Positions 34,214-42,867 of a DNA stretch of 64,000 bases are shown piece after piece; position 1 is the first letter of the stretch; the number at the start of each line of letters is the position of its first letter. Both the position numbers and the translations under genes were made by a program. The stretch is from Streptomyces cyanogenus (GTDB lineage Bacteria > Actinomycetota > Actinomycetes > Streptomycetales > Streptomycetaceae): positions 7,788,001 through 7,852,000 of the forward strand of contig NZ_CP071839.1 of the NCBI RefSeq assembly GCF_017526105.1, read 5' to 3'. The notes beneath the pieces are model-generated. The model saw only the letters and a program-made list of their open reading frames with translations, was not told the DNA's origin and did no database searches.

Positions 34214-35545
34214 TTGACTTCCGACCTGCTCGCTCCACTCGACCTGGCCTTCTGGAACATGGAGTCCGACCGGCACCCGATGCACCTCGGGGCGCTCGGT
34301 GTCTTCGCGGCGCACTCGCCCACCGCCGGCGCCCACGCCGCCGACCTGCTCGCCGCCCGCGCCGCCGCCGTACCCGGCCTGCGGATGCGTATCCGCGACA
34401 CCTGGCAGCCGCTCGCCTTCGGCGGCGCGACCCGCGAGAGCGACCCGGACTTCGACCCGCTGAACCACGTACGGCTGCACGCTCCGACCGGCGACTTCCA
34501 GGCGGCCGCCGGCCGGCTGATGGAGCGCCCGCTGGAACGCGGCAGGCCGCCGTGGGAGGCGCATGTGCTGCCCGGCGAGGACGGGGTGTCCTTCGCCGTG
34601 CTGTTCAAGTTCCACCACGCCCTCGCCGACGGGCTGCGCGCGCTGAAGCTCGCCGCCGGCGTGCTGGACCCCGTCGACCTGCCCGAGCGTGCGCCCCGCG
34701 CCATCGAACCGCCGCACGGCCTGCTGTCCGACGTGCGGCGGCTGCCCGCGCGGGTGCCCGGGCTGATCAGGGGCGCGCTGTCCGACGTCGGCCAGGTCCT
34801 GGACATCGGCGCCTCGCTCGCCCTGTCCACGCTCGGCATGCGCCCGACCGCCGCGCTGGCCTCCGCGTCGAGCGGCACCCGCCGCACCGCCGGGGTCGTC
34901 CTCGACATCGACGACGTGCACCGGGTGCGCAAGAGCGCCGGCGGCACCGTCAACGACGTCCTCATCGCCGTCGTCGCCGGGGCGCTGCGGCGCTGGCTGG
35001 ACGAGCGCGGCGACGGCAGCAAGGGCGTGGCGCCCCGCGCGCTGATCCCCGTCTCCCGGCGCCGCCCGCACGCCGCCCAGCGGCAGGGCAACCGGCTCTC
35101 CGGGTACCTGATGCGGCTTCCGGTGCACGAGCCCGACCCGCTCGGCCGGCTGGAGACCGTGCGGACGGCGATGGTGCGCAACAAGGACGCGGGCCCCAAC
35201 CGGGGCGCCGGCGCGGTGGCGCTGCTCGCCGACCATGTGCCGGCGCTCGGCCACCGGCTCGGCGGGCCGCTGGTCGGGCAGGCGGCCCGGCTGTGGTTCG
35301 ACATCCTGGTCACCAGCGTGCCGCTGCCCGGTCTGGGGCTCCGGCTCGGCGGGCACGAGCTGACCGAGGTGTATCCGCTGGCTCCGCTGGCGCCCGGGCA
35401 GGCACTGGCGGTGGCGATCTCGACGTATCGCGGGCGCGTGCACTACGGGCTGGTCGCCGATGCGCGGGCGGTGCCGGACCTGGACCGGTTCGCTCACGCG
35501 GTGTCGGCGGAGGTCGAGACACTGCTGGCGGTGTGCGACCGCTGA
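34214..35545 (+). CDS. Wax ester synthase/diacylglycerol acyltransferase (WS/DGAT)
   Basis: A 443-residue acyltransferase that joins acyl-CoA to diacylglycerol or fatty alcohol. It has the catalytic HHxxxDG motif FHHALADG (His134, His135, Asp139), the N-terminal substrate block PLDLAFWNMESDRHPMHLGAL, and the LIPVSRR and NRLSGYLMRLP segments of the C-terminal half. The start is TTG at 34214 following GAGGCAAG; no ATG or GTG in frame gives the conserved N-terminus. It is a stand-alone gene and consistent with triacylglycerol storage in Streptomyces. Confidence 0.93.
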   Translation: MTSDLLAPLDLAFWNMESDRHPMHLGALGVFAAHSPTAGAHAADLLAARAAAVPGLRMRIRDTWQPLAFGGATRESDPDFDPLNHVRLHAPTGDFQAAAGRLMERPLERGRPPWEAHVLPGEDGVSFAVLFKFHHALADGLRALKLAAGVLDPVDLPERAPRAIEPPHGLLSDVRRLPARVPGLIRGALSDVGQVLDIGASLALSTLGMRPTAALASASSGTRRTAGVVLDIDDVHRVRKSAGGTVNDVLIAVVAGALRRWLDERGDGSKGVAPRALIPVSRRRPHAAQRQGNRLSGYLMRLPVHEPDPLGRLETVRTAMVRNKDAGPNRGAGAVALLADHVPALGHRLGGPLVGQAARLWFDILVTSVPLPGLGLRLGGHELTEVYPLAPLAPGQALAVAISTYRGRVHYGLVADARAVPDLDRFAHAVSAEVETLLAVCDR

Positions 35546-36082
35546 CACCGGCTTCCGTCCGGACGCGGCTTCCCGCCCGCACCACGCGGACAACACCGTC
35601 GCCGGGGGCTCGCGACCCCCGTCGCGCGGACACGCCGCCGAGGGCTTCGGGTGCGGTGCCTGGTGGTGGGGGGCCGGAGTGCGGGTGGGCCGTCGTCGGG
35701 TGAGGGTGGTGCGGCCCGGGGTGGGTGTGCGCTGTCGTCGGGTGCTGTGGGACGGCCCGGGGTGGGGGGTGCGCCGTCCCACCCGGGCCCGGTGACGGCG
35801 CACGCCGGCCTACCTGCACCTTTCACCCGCACCCGCACCGGCACCCGATGTGCGGCACGGCCCGTCGGTGGGGGACGGGTGTGTGGTGGAGCGTCGGCGG
35901 GCCTCGGTGGGCGCCCGGAGGGATGGCCCCGGGCGGCGTGTGGGCGAGGCTCGGCGGATCCGGGGCGCCGGGTTCGGGGAGCGGAGCGGTTTGGTTCCGG
36001 GGGCGGGGCTCCGTAAAATCCGCTGTTCGAAAGCGGGCGCGAGTCGGAGCGCTGCGCGGGTGATCAGGGAAGCGGCAGCGCG
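35546..36082. other. Gene-free region with short direct repeat and hairpin
   Basis: These 537 bases carry no convincing gene. A 42-base unit beginning GTCGTCGGGTG and containing CGGCCCGGGGTGGG occurs twice in tandem (35692 and 35734). The second copy takes part in a GC-rich hairpin (35754-35766 with 35778-35789, one bulged G) that may end the acyltransferase transcript. Bases 36010-36082 are likely promoter for the zinc-ribbon SDR. Confidence 0.5.
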
Positions 36083-37600
36083 ATGACGGTGACAGAGGAC
36101 GGCTCGGCGTCCATGGACATGCCCACGGAGGCCTCCGTGGACGAGCTGGTCCACGGGCCCGGTATCGACCCCGAGCGGCTGGCCGTCTGCCTGAGCGTGC
36201 TGCAGGAGCTGGACCGGCTCGACGTCGACCACCCCGACGCGATCGCGGTCCGCCGGGCCACCTCGCACATCTACCGGACGGTGAAGCAGCGCCGCCGCCA
36301 GGAGCGCCGGGCCGCGAAGACCGCGCACGACCGCGCCGTGACGGAGGCCACCGCCACCGGCTCCGCCGAGCGCATCGACGACGAGACCGAGGGCATCCTG
36401 CCCTCCTCCAAGGTCGAGGCCGGCAAGATCGCGGGGATACTCCAGCGCCCGCGCTCCTGCTACACCTGCAAGGCGCGATACGTGGAAGTCGACTACTTCT
36501 ACCACCAGCTCTGTCCGGACTGCGCCCGCGTCAACCGCGCCAAGCGGGACGCCCGCGCCGACCTCACCGGCAAGCGCGCCCTGCTCACCGGCGGACGGGC
36601 CAAGATCGGCATGTACATCGCGCTGCGCCTGCTGCGCGACGGCGCGCACACGACGATCACCACCCGGTTCCCGAAGGACGCCATCCGCCGTTTCAAGGCG
36701 ATGGAGGACTCGGCGGACTGGATGCACCGCCTGGAGGTCGTCGGCATCGACCTGCGCGACCCGGCCCAGGCCGTCGCCCTGGCCGATCAGGTCGCCGAGG
36801 CGGGCCCGCTGGACATCCTGATCAACAACGCCACGCAGACCGTACGCCGCCTGCCCTCCGCCTACGCCGCCCTGGTCGAGGGCGAGAGCGCCCCGCTGCC
36901 CGCCGGGGAGCTGCCCGCCCACCACGTGATCGGCGCCTTCAACTCCGGCGCGGTCGACGGCCTGGCAGCGCTGCCCCTGGGCACCAGCGGCCTGGACGCC
37001 CAGAAGGTCGCCGACCTCGCGCTGGTCGCCGGCAACGCCAGCGTCGCCCGGCACCTCGACGGCACAGCCATCGACGCGGGCGGCCTGCTCCCCGACGTCG
37101 TCGACAGCAACACCTGGGTGCAGACGATCGACCAGATCTCCCCCGTGGAGCTGCTGGAGACCCAGCTGTGCAACTACACGGCGCCGTTCATCCTGATCAG
37201 CAAGCTCCGCCCGGCCATGGCCGATGCCGCGAAGAAGGCGGCGAGCGGACGGGCGTACATCGTGAACGTCTCGGCCATGGAAGGCGTCTTCAGCCGTGGC
37301 TACAAGGGCGCGGGCCACCCCAACACCAACGCCGCCAAGGCCGCGATGAACATGGTGACGCGGACGAGTGCCCAGGAGATGTTCGAGACCCACGCCATCC
37401 TCATGACCTCGGTCGACACCGGCTGGATCACCGACGAGCGCCCCCACTACGACAAGCTGCGCCTCGCCGAGGCAGGCTTCCACGCACCGCTCGACCTGGT
37501 CGACGGCGCCGCCCGCGTCTACGACCCGGTGGTGCGCGGCGAGGCGGGCGAGGACCTGTACGGCGTCTTCATGAAGGACTACGCGCCCGGCAAGTGGTGA
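36083..37600 (+). CDS. SDR-fold protein with zinc ribbon; catalytic tyrosine missing
   Basis: A 505-residue protein. Residues 1 to about 125 are helical and charged, then CYTC...CPDC (around 133-152) forms a zinc ribbon, followed from ~165 by a short-chain dehydrogenase fold: TGGRAKIGMYIALRLL cofactor loop, RFPKDAIRRF, LINNATQT. The catalytic Ser appears in VNVSAMEG, but the YxxxK motif is HPNTNAAK, so the position of Tyr holds Thr while Lys is kept. The fold is clear, while classical SDR catalysis seems unlikely without the tyrosine. It may bind NAD(P) as a sensor or use another mechanism. The gene starts ATG after AGGGAAG and stands alone. Confidence 0.85.
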   Translation: MTVTEDGSASMDMPTEASVDELVHGPGIDPERLAVCLSVLQELDRLDVDHPDAIAVRRATSHIYRTVKQRRRQERRAAKTAHDRAVTEATATGSAERIDDETEGILPSSKVEAGKIAGILQRPRSCYTCKARYVEVDYFYHQLCPDCARVNRAKRDARADLTGKRALLTGGRAKIGMYIALRLLRDGAHTTITTRFPKDAIRRFKAMEDSADWMHRLEVVGIDLRDPAQAVALADQVAEAGPLDILINNATQTVRRLPSAYAALVEGESAPLPAGELPAHHVIGAFNSGAVDGLAALPLGTSGLDAQKVADLALVAGNASVARHLDGTAIDAGGLLPDVVDSNTWVQTIDQISPVELLETQLCNYTAPFILISKLRPAMADAAKKAASGRAYIVNVSAMEGVFSRGYKGAGHPNTNAAKAAMNMVTRTSAQEMFETHAILMTSVDTGWITDERPHYDKLRLAEAGFHAPLDLVDGAARVYDPVVRGEAGEDLYGVFMKDYAPGKW

Positions 37601-37640
37601 GCCGCCGCGCGGGTGGCGGGGTACGGCGGCCGGCCGGGCG

Positions 37641-38036
37641 TCAGTCGACCGCGTCGAGCCGCGCATGACGGCTCGCCACCAGCTCCAGCACCGTGCGCCA
37701 GTCCTCGGGCACGCCCGCGTCGAAGCCGGCCGTACGGCTCTCCTCGGCGGCCTGGCGCAGCCGCAGCGCATCGTCGTCGGCGGCGTCCGCGTCCGCGCCC
37801 ACCAGCCGGAACACCCGTTCCCCGAGCAGGGAGCGCACCGCCTCGGCCGCGGTCCGCGCCGCTGTCGCCGCGTCGCCCGGGCAGAGCACCTGCCCGATGC
37901 CGTGCACCAGCCCCGCCACCTGGAGTTCCTTGTCGGCGGGACGGCTTCGGCGCAGCAGCGCCGCGGTCCGCAGCGCGTGCCGGCACCGGCCGGCGTACAG
38001 CAGATCCATCAGCTCCTCGACGCTGCGCAGCTCCAT
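37641..38036 (-). CDS. Degenerate HD-domain-like small protein
   Basis: A 131-residue helical protein with the arrangement H-x-L-x-TA-x-LLR...ADKELQVAGLVHGIGQVL, which matches the first helices of HD phosphohydrolase/PhnZ-like domains, but the diagnostic His-Asp pair is His-Gly. Metal binding is therefore probably impaired. The C-terminal half (TVLELVASRHARLDAVD) is regular helix. ATG has GGAAGGA upstream. It converges on the zinc-ribbon SDR. It could be a non-catalytic binding protein; I cannot assign a role. Confidence 0.6.
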   Translation of the reverse strand: MELRSVEELMDLLYAGRCRHALRTAALLRRSRPADKELQVAGLVHGIGQVLCPGDAATAARTAAEAVRSLLGERVFRLVGADADAADDDALRLRQAAEESRTAGFDAGVPEDWRTVLELVASRHARLDAVD

Positions 38037-38488
38037 GCGTCAGTCCTTCCGCGAGACAGCCGTTGCCGCGCCAGCAGACCATGGCGAGCTTGCCACTCGG
38101 CCAACAGCGCTTGAAGAGGTGTTCGCCCCTGTAGGCCACATGGGTGATTCGCGGGTCGTACGAGTGAGCGTCTTGTTTCAAAAAGCCCCATATTAGGGGG
38201 TATTGAGCGGCTGGTGGAAGCGTATCGGTTACCGCTTGTTTGCATTCCCTATCGAGCGGATGCCCGCTCATCTGGTTAACCTGGAGGGGACGGACAGCGA
38301 CAAGGGGTCCCACCCACACCCATCGTCCGTCCTGGGGTGAGCCGGTCCACCACGGCCTGCTCCGACAGAGACACCGGCGCCACCGCGTCCGAACTGGCCT
38401 TCCATCCAGACCCGAGCGGGCGTCGAACGCCGGAGCGCAGACTGTCCGGTACGCCCCGAGGGGTGACCCGACACATAAGGAGTGCGCG
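38037..38488. other. Divergent regulatory region between HD-like gene and 57-aa gene
   Basis: No gene in ~450 bases. The region is A/T-richer around 38165-38285 and contains GAGCGG-ATGC-CCGCTC (38254-38269) and the palindrome GGTTAACC (38274-38281), likely promoter or operator elements for one or both flanking genes. Confidence 0.45.
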
Positions 38489-38662
38489 GTGACACCGGAG
38501 AAGACGAAACGCGAACAGCGCCCCGAGGAACACCCGGAGCGCGTGGGCCGCCGGCCCGGGGAACTCGGCAGTCTCGACGTGTGGGCCCGGTCCGCCCCGA
38601 TCCGCCTCGCGGGTTACGAGGACGACCTCGCCGAGCCGCACATCCTGCCGAGCGTGGACTGA
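38489..38662 (+). CDS. Small hydrophilic protein, 57 aa
   Basis: The ORF starts with GTG after a strong AAGGAG site and ends in TGA. The peptide is charged at the N-terminus (VTPEKTKREQRPEEHPERVGRR) and continues GELGSLDVWARSAPIRLAGYEDDLAEPHILPSVD. There is no signal peptide, cysteine or membrane segment. The ribosome site, codon bias and the terminator downstream support a real gene. Its C-terminal LPSVD faintly resembles the FxSxx end of FxsA-type precursors, but no radical SAM gene is nearby. I do not recognise its family. Confidence 0.6.
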   Translation: MTPEKTKREQRPEEHPERVGRRPGELGSLDVWARSAPIRLAGYEDDLAEPHILPSVD

Positions 38663-38733
38663 CCCCCGGGCCGGACGCTTCGCGATCGCCGCACGCAGGG
38701 GCGTTCCCGCCGCGCGTCCATGCCGTTCACACG

Positions 38734-38760
38734 AACCGCGGCCGAGGACCGGCCGCGGTT
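38734..38760. terminator. Bidirectional terminator
   Basis: A perfect 11-bp stem (38734-38744 and 38750-38760) with loop AGGAC lies between the converging 57-aa gene and amidase gene. Confidence 0.85.
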
Positions 38761-38817
38761 CCGGCTTCTTCGGCGGCAGGGCCCTTCACACCGCGGCCCG
38801 CGTGGCCGCTTCCGCCC

Positions 38818-40176
38818 TCAGGTCCGGCCGGTCACGGGGGCCGTCCGCTGCCACGGGCTCAGCTCCTCCAGTTCCTCGGCCAGATCGAGCAGCAGGGCCT
38901 CCGTGCCCGGCCGGCCCACGAGCTGCACGGCGCAGGGGGCGCCCGAGGGCAGGGTGCCGGCCGGGACGGACATCGCGGGCCAGCCGGTCAGGTTCCACGG
39001 CGGGGTGAACGGCGAATAGGCGGTGTTCGCCAGCACGTTGGGCAGCCAGCCACGCTCGTGCCACGGGCCGGCCTGCGGGGAGCGGCGGGCCAGCGCCGGG
39101 GTGAGCAGCACGTCGTACTCGGTGAAGAACGGCGTCAGCCGGGCCCGCAGCCGTTCGCGGGCCTCGCCGGTGCGGACCCGGCGGACGAACGGGCGGCCCA
39201 CGGCCGCGTGCACCCGGGTGCGGCGGGCCAGCCGTGTCCTGTCCAGCCCCTCGGCGTCCACCGCCGTGCCTGCCGTCCAGTGCCGCAGCGCGGTCACGCC
39301 GAGCGAGAGCGGGTACGGCGGCTCGGCCCGCCGCACCTGGTGCCCGGCCCGGGCCAGCACCCCGGCCGCCTGCCGGACCGCGATCGTATACGGCCGGCTC
39401 ACGCCGACCCCGGCGAGCGGGCTGCGCACCGCGGCGGCGATCCTCCGGCGGGGCCGCTCCTCCGTGGGCGCGAACTCCCTGTCCGCGAGGACCGCCAGCA
39501 TCAGCCGCAGATCCCCGACCGTCGTGGCCAGCGGGCCGTTCTCCGACATCCCGAACCAGTCGCCGTTGCCGATCCCGGCCGGCACCACCCCGTGCCCCGG
39601 CTTCAGCGTGACCAGCCCGCAGTTCGCGGCCGGGATGCGCAGGGAGCCCATGCCGTCGTTGCCGAGCGCGAGCGGCACCAGCCCCGCCGCGACCGCCGCC
39701 GCGCTGCCGCCGGAGGAGCCGCCCGCCGTACGGGAGAGGTCCCACGGATTGCGGGCGATGCCGTACGGGCCCTCCGTGGTGCCGAAGACGCACAGCTCGG
39801 GCACGTTCGTCAGGCCGACGACCACCGCACCGGCCGCACGCAGCCGGGCCACCGTCACATGGTCCTCGCCGGCCGGGGCGTCCGGGGTGGCGGCGGAGCC
39901 GTTGCGGGCGGACTCGCCGCACACCGCCAGGTTGTCCTTGACCGCCAACGGCACGCCGGCGAGCGGGAGTCCGTCCAGATCGGCGCGGGAGGCCACCTCG
40001 TCGGCCTCGGCGAGCGCCGCCTGTGCCCGGACCTTCCGGAACGCCCCTACCCGGCCGTCGAGCCGCTCGATCCGCGCGAGATGCTCGGCCACCACCTCCC
40101 GTGGCGTGACCCGCTTCTCACGGACGGCGGCGGCGATCTCGACGGCACTCCGGCCGGCCCAACTGCTCACGGGCAC
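38818..40176 (-). CDS. Amidase (amidase-signature family)
   Basis: A 452-residue hydrolase with the Ser-cisSer-Lys triad region: Lys in LAVKDNLAV, the GGSSGGSAAAVAAG loop with both serines, and GNDGMGSLRIPAANCG. It cleaves carboxamide bonds of unknown substrates; relatives include aryl amidases and GatA-like enzymes, but no GatB/C genes are adjacent. The C-terminal part ends normally (NLTGWPAMSVPAG). ATG 40176 is used. It is transcribed toward the terminator it shares with the 57-aa gene. Confidence 0.9.
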   Translation of the reverse strand: MPVSSWAGRSAVEIAAAVREKRVTPREVVAEHLARIERLDGRVGAFRKVRAQAALAEADEVASRADLDGLPLAGVPLAVKDNLAVCGESARNGSAATPDAPAGEDHVTVARLRAAGAVVVGLTNVPELCVFGTTEGPYGIARNPWDLSRTAGGSSGGSAAAVAAGLVPLALGNDGMGSLRIPAANCGLVTLKPGHGVVPAGIGNGDWFGMSENGPLATTVGDLRLMLAVLADREFAPTEERPRRRIAAAVRSPLAGVGVSRPYTIAVRQAAGVLARAGHQVRRAEPPYPLSLGVTALRHWTAGTAVDAEGLDRTRLARRTRVHAAVGRPFVRRVRTGEARERLRARLTPFFTEYDVLLTPALARRSPQAGPWHERGWLPNVLANTAYSPFTPPWNLTGWPAMSVPAGTLPSGAPCAVQLVGRPGTEALLLDLAEELEELSPWQRTAPVTGRT

Positions 40177-40276
40177 TCCTCGTTACTCATCGGTACGGAC
40201 GACGGTAGGAGAACTCTGCACGGCCGGGCGGAGTACGTCGAGAGGACGCGTCCGGCGGACCGGAGCCGACCGGCCA

Positions 40277-41344
40277 TCAGGGCGCCGTGCCGACCGGGCT
40301 GCCGGGGCGCACGGCACCCGTGCTGCCCCGCCCCGTCAGCCGCGGCACCGGTACCCCCACCGCCCGTGCCGGGGCGCCGTCCAGCAGGGCCAGCAGCTCC
40401 CGGGCCGCCGTGCGGCCGAACTCGGCGCTGTCACGGGACAGGGCGGACAGCCGCGGGGCGACCATGCGGCACAGCGCCGAGTCCTCCCAGGAGACGACGG
40501 AGACGTCCTCCGGTACGCGGCAGCCGAGTTCGGCCGCCGCCGAGACCCCGGCCACCGCCATCACGTCGTTGTCGTAGATCAACGCGGTCGGAGGAGCCGG
40601 GGAGTTCAGGACCCGGCGGGTGACCGCGGCGCCCTCGGTGTCGGAGTAGTCCGTGGTCACCGATCGGACCTCGGACAGCCCGCGCCGCTCCGCCTCCGCG
40701 CGCAGGGTGGCGATCCGGCGCCGGGTGTGGGCCAGGTCCGGAAGGCCGGCGATGTGCACGATCCGCCGGTGGCCGAGGGCGGTCAGCTCGTCCACGACGG
40801 AGGCCATCGCGCCCGCGTCGTCCGCCCAGACGGTGGACAGACCGGGGTGGCGTTCGTCCGGTGCGCCGCCGATCACCACGGCGGGCAGGCCGAGTTCGTC
40901 CAGCAGGTCGGGGCGCGGGTCGTCGGCGCGCGGGTCGGCCACCAGGACGCCGTCCACCCGGTGCTCCGCCCACCAGCGCCGGTACACCGCGCACTCGTCG
41001 CTCACGTCCTGCGCCACCTGGAAGAGCAGGCCCAGGTGCCGCTCGGCCAGGACCTCCTGGATGCCGGAGACGAGCTGGAGGAAGAACGAGTCCACGCCCA
41101 GCGTGTGGGCGGGGCGGGCCAGGACGAAGCCGACCGTCGCCGCGCCCTCTCCGGACAGGGCGCGGGCGGCCGTGCTGGGGCGCCAGCCGAGCTGCTCGGC
41201 GACCCGGCGGACCCGGGCGCGGGTGGCCTCGGACACGCCGGGGCGGCCGTTGAGCGCGAAGGACACGGCGCTCTCGGAGACCCCGGCGCGCCGGGCGATG
41301 TCCTTCATCGTGGGCCGGCGGGCGGGGGACCGTCTGGTCGGCAC
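40277..41344 (-). CDS. LacI-family transcriptional repressor of the N-glycan locus
   Basis: A 355-residue regulator with an N-terminal helix-turn-helix (TMKDIARRAGVSESAVSFALNGRPGVSEATRARV) and the hinge LGWRPSTAARALSG, then a periplasmic-binding-like sugar-sensing domain (FSALIYDNDVMAVAG region). GTG start at 41344 follows AAGGGGAGAG. It is divergent from the sugar-binding lipoprotein gene. Two copies of a LacI-type operator lie in the shared promoter region (41370-41383, 41404-41417), indicating self-control and control of the whole locus; the inducer is probably a mannose-containing oligosaccharide. Confidence 0.94.
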   Translation of the reverse strand: MPTRRSPARRPTMKDIARRAGVSESAVSFALNGRPGVSEATRARVRRVAEQLGWRPSTAARALSGEGAATVGFVLARPAHTLGVDSFFLQLVSGIQEVLAERHLGLLFQVAQDVSDECAVYRRWWAEHRVDGVLVADPRADDPRPDLLDELGLPAVVIGGAPDERHPGLSTVWADDAGAMASVVDELTALGHRRIVHIAGLPDLAHTRRRIATLRAEAERRGLSEVRSVTTDYSDTEGAAVTRRVLNSPAPPTALIYDNDVMAVAGVSAAAELGCRVPEDVSVVSWEDSALCRMVAPRLSALSRDSAEFGRTAARELLALLDGAPARAVGVPVPRLTGRGSTGAVRPGSPVGTAP

Positions 41345-41369
41345 GTCTCTCCCCTTCGGAGGGTGATTG

Positions 41370-41383
41370 CTAATGCGCTTGAG
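41370..41383. promoter_or_regulatory. LacI-type operator 1
   Basis: CTAATGCGCTTGAG; differs from the reverse complement of operator 2 by one base. The central CG dinucleotide is the hallmark of LacI-family sites. It lies 26 bases before the repressor start. Confidence 0.75.
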
Positions 41384-41403
41384 TGCGTGGAGGTGTCAAG
41401 ACC

Positions 41404-41417
41404 CTAAAGCGCATTAG
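41404..41417. promoter_or_regulatory. LacI-type operator 2
   Basis: CTAAAGCGCATTAG, the inverted copy of operator 1, 34 bases away, about 160 bases upstream of the lipoprotein start. Two sites of this spacing could allow looping or cooperative repression of both divergent promoters. Confidence 0.75.
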
Positions 41418-41574
41418 TGAATTGCGGCAAGCGTCCGGAACAAAACTCTCTGACCTGCACTGATGAAGGGCTTGTTTCTTTAGCTCGGTGAATCCATTGA
41501 CTTTCTCGGAAGGCCCCGGGCAAGGTCTCTGACGCCACGAACCAGCCCCGGAACAGCAAGGGAGCCGTGTCCCC

Positions 41575-42861
41575 GTGCCCATGTCCCGCAGAGCCCTCAC
41601 CGCCGCTGCCGTCGCCCTCGTCCTGCCGCTGAGCGCCTGCGGCTCGGGTGGTGACGACGGCGGTACGACCGACGCCTCCGGCAAGGTGGAGGGCGACATC
41701 ACCTTCCAGACCTGGAACCTGCGCGCCAACTTCAAGCCGTACTTCGAGAGCCTGATCGCCGACTTCGAGAACAAGTATCCGGGCACCCACGTGAAATGGG
41801 TCGACCAGCCCGCCGAGGGCTACCCGGACAAGCTCAGCGCCGACGCGGCCGGCGGCACCCTGCCCGACGTCGTCAACGTCTCCCCGGACCTGGTCGCCCC
41901 GCTCGCCGAGGCCGGCCTCGCCCTCGACCTCGACAAGGCAGCCGCCCAGTACAGGTCCGAGTACCTGCCGGGCGCTTGGGCCGGCCATCGAATACCGGGC
42001 AAGAAAGGCATGTACGCCTTCCCCTGGTACCTCAACACCGGCCCGCTCTTCTACAACAAGGCGCTGTTCCGGCAGGCCGGACTCGACCCGGAGCAGCCGC
42101 CGAAGACGTACGACGAACTCTTCGCCGACGCCCTGCGGATGGCCGGGCAGAGCGACGGCAAGGTAGCCACCCTCGCCAACGTGCCCACCATCGAGGACTT
42201 CGGCCGCTACGGCGTCCCGCTGATGAACGAGCAGGGCACCGCCTTCACCTTCAACGACGCCAAGGGTGTCGAACTGCTCACCAGATACAAGCAGTTGTAC
42301 GACGCCAAGGCCCTCGACCCGCAGGCGCTGACCGCCACCGGGGAGTCGGCGGGCAAGAAGTTCCTCACCGGCGCCGTCGCCATGAACCCCGGCAGCGCCC
42401 TGGACCTCGGCAACTTCAAGAAGAACGCGCCGAGCCTGTACCGGAACATCGGCATCACCGACCAGATCACCAGCACCGGGCACGTCAACATGTACGTGAT
42501 GGGTGTGATGGTCAACTCCCGCACCCGGCACACCCCGGCCGCGGTCGCCTTCGCGCACTTCGTCACCGACGCGCGGCACCAGATGTCCTTCGCCAAGCAG
42601 GTCGCCATCTTCCCGAGCACCGCCGGCTCCCTCGACGACCCGTACTTCACCAAGGAGGACGGCACCGACGAGACCCGGGTACGCGTCGCCGCCGCCAAGT
42701 CCCTGAAGAACGCGGTCAACTACACGCCGGTGCTGTTCAGCGAGCAGATGAAGACCGCGCTGCGCAACGAGGTCGCCAAGGCGCTCCAGGGCAAGGAGAG
42801 CCCGAAGGAAGCCCTCGACAACGCTGTCAACGCCGCCGACCGGCTGCTCCGGCAGGGCTGA
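41575..42861 (+). CDS. Sugar ABC transporter substrate-binding lipoprotein
   Basis: A 428-residue extracellular binding protein with signal peptide MPMSRRALTAAAVALVLPLSAC and lipobox LSAC, anchored by the Cys. The body is a family-1 solute-binding protein (MalE/UgpB-like; YPGTHVKWVDQPAEGYPDKLSADAAGGTLPDVV, FPWYLNTGPLFYN). GTG 41575 is preceded by AAGGGAG. It should bind N-glycan oligosaccharides freed outside the cell by the GH85 and GH92 enzymes and pass them to the two permeases that follow. Confidence 0.94.
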   Translation: MPMSRRALTAAAVALVLPLSACGSGGDDGGTTDASGKVEGDITFQTWNLRANFKPYFESLIADFENKYPGTHVKWVDQPAEGYPDKLSADAAGGTLPDVVNVSPDLVAPLAEAGLALDLDKAAAQYRSEYLPGAWAGHRIPGKKGMYAFPWYLNTGPLFYNKALFRQAGLDPEQPPKTYDELFADALRMAGQSDGKVATLANVPTIEDFGRYGVPLMNEQGTAFTFNDAKGVELLTRYKQLYDAKALDPQALTATGESAGKKFLTGAVAMNPGSALDLGNFKKNAPSLYRNIGITDQITSTGHVNMYVMGVMVNSRTRHTPAAVAFAHFVTDARHQMSFAKQVAIFPSTAGSLDDPYFTKEDGTDETRVRVAAAKSLKNAVNYTPVLFSEQMKTALRNEVAKALQGKESPKEALDNAVNAADRLLRQG

Positions 42862-42867
42862 CCCGCC

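Noticed and set aside
34216..35703. Overlapping 518-residue rightward ORF in the WS/DGAT gene
   Set aside because: Arg/Ala-rich frame-shifted shadow of the acyltransferase; no motif.
38489..38662. FxSxx-type (FxsA) RiPP precursor
   Set aside because: The C-terminal LPSVD lacks the Phe and no radical SAM maturase is in the window; kept as a small protein of unknown function.
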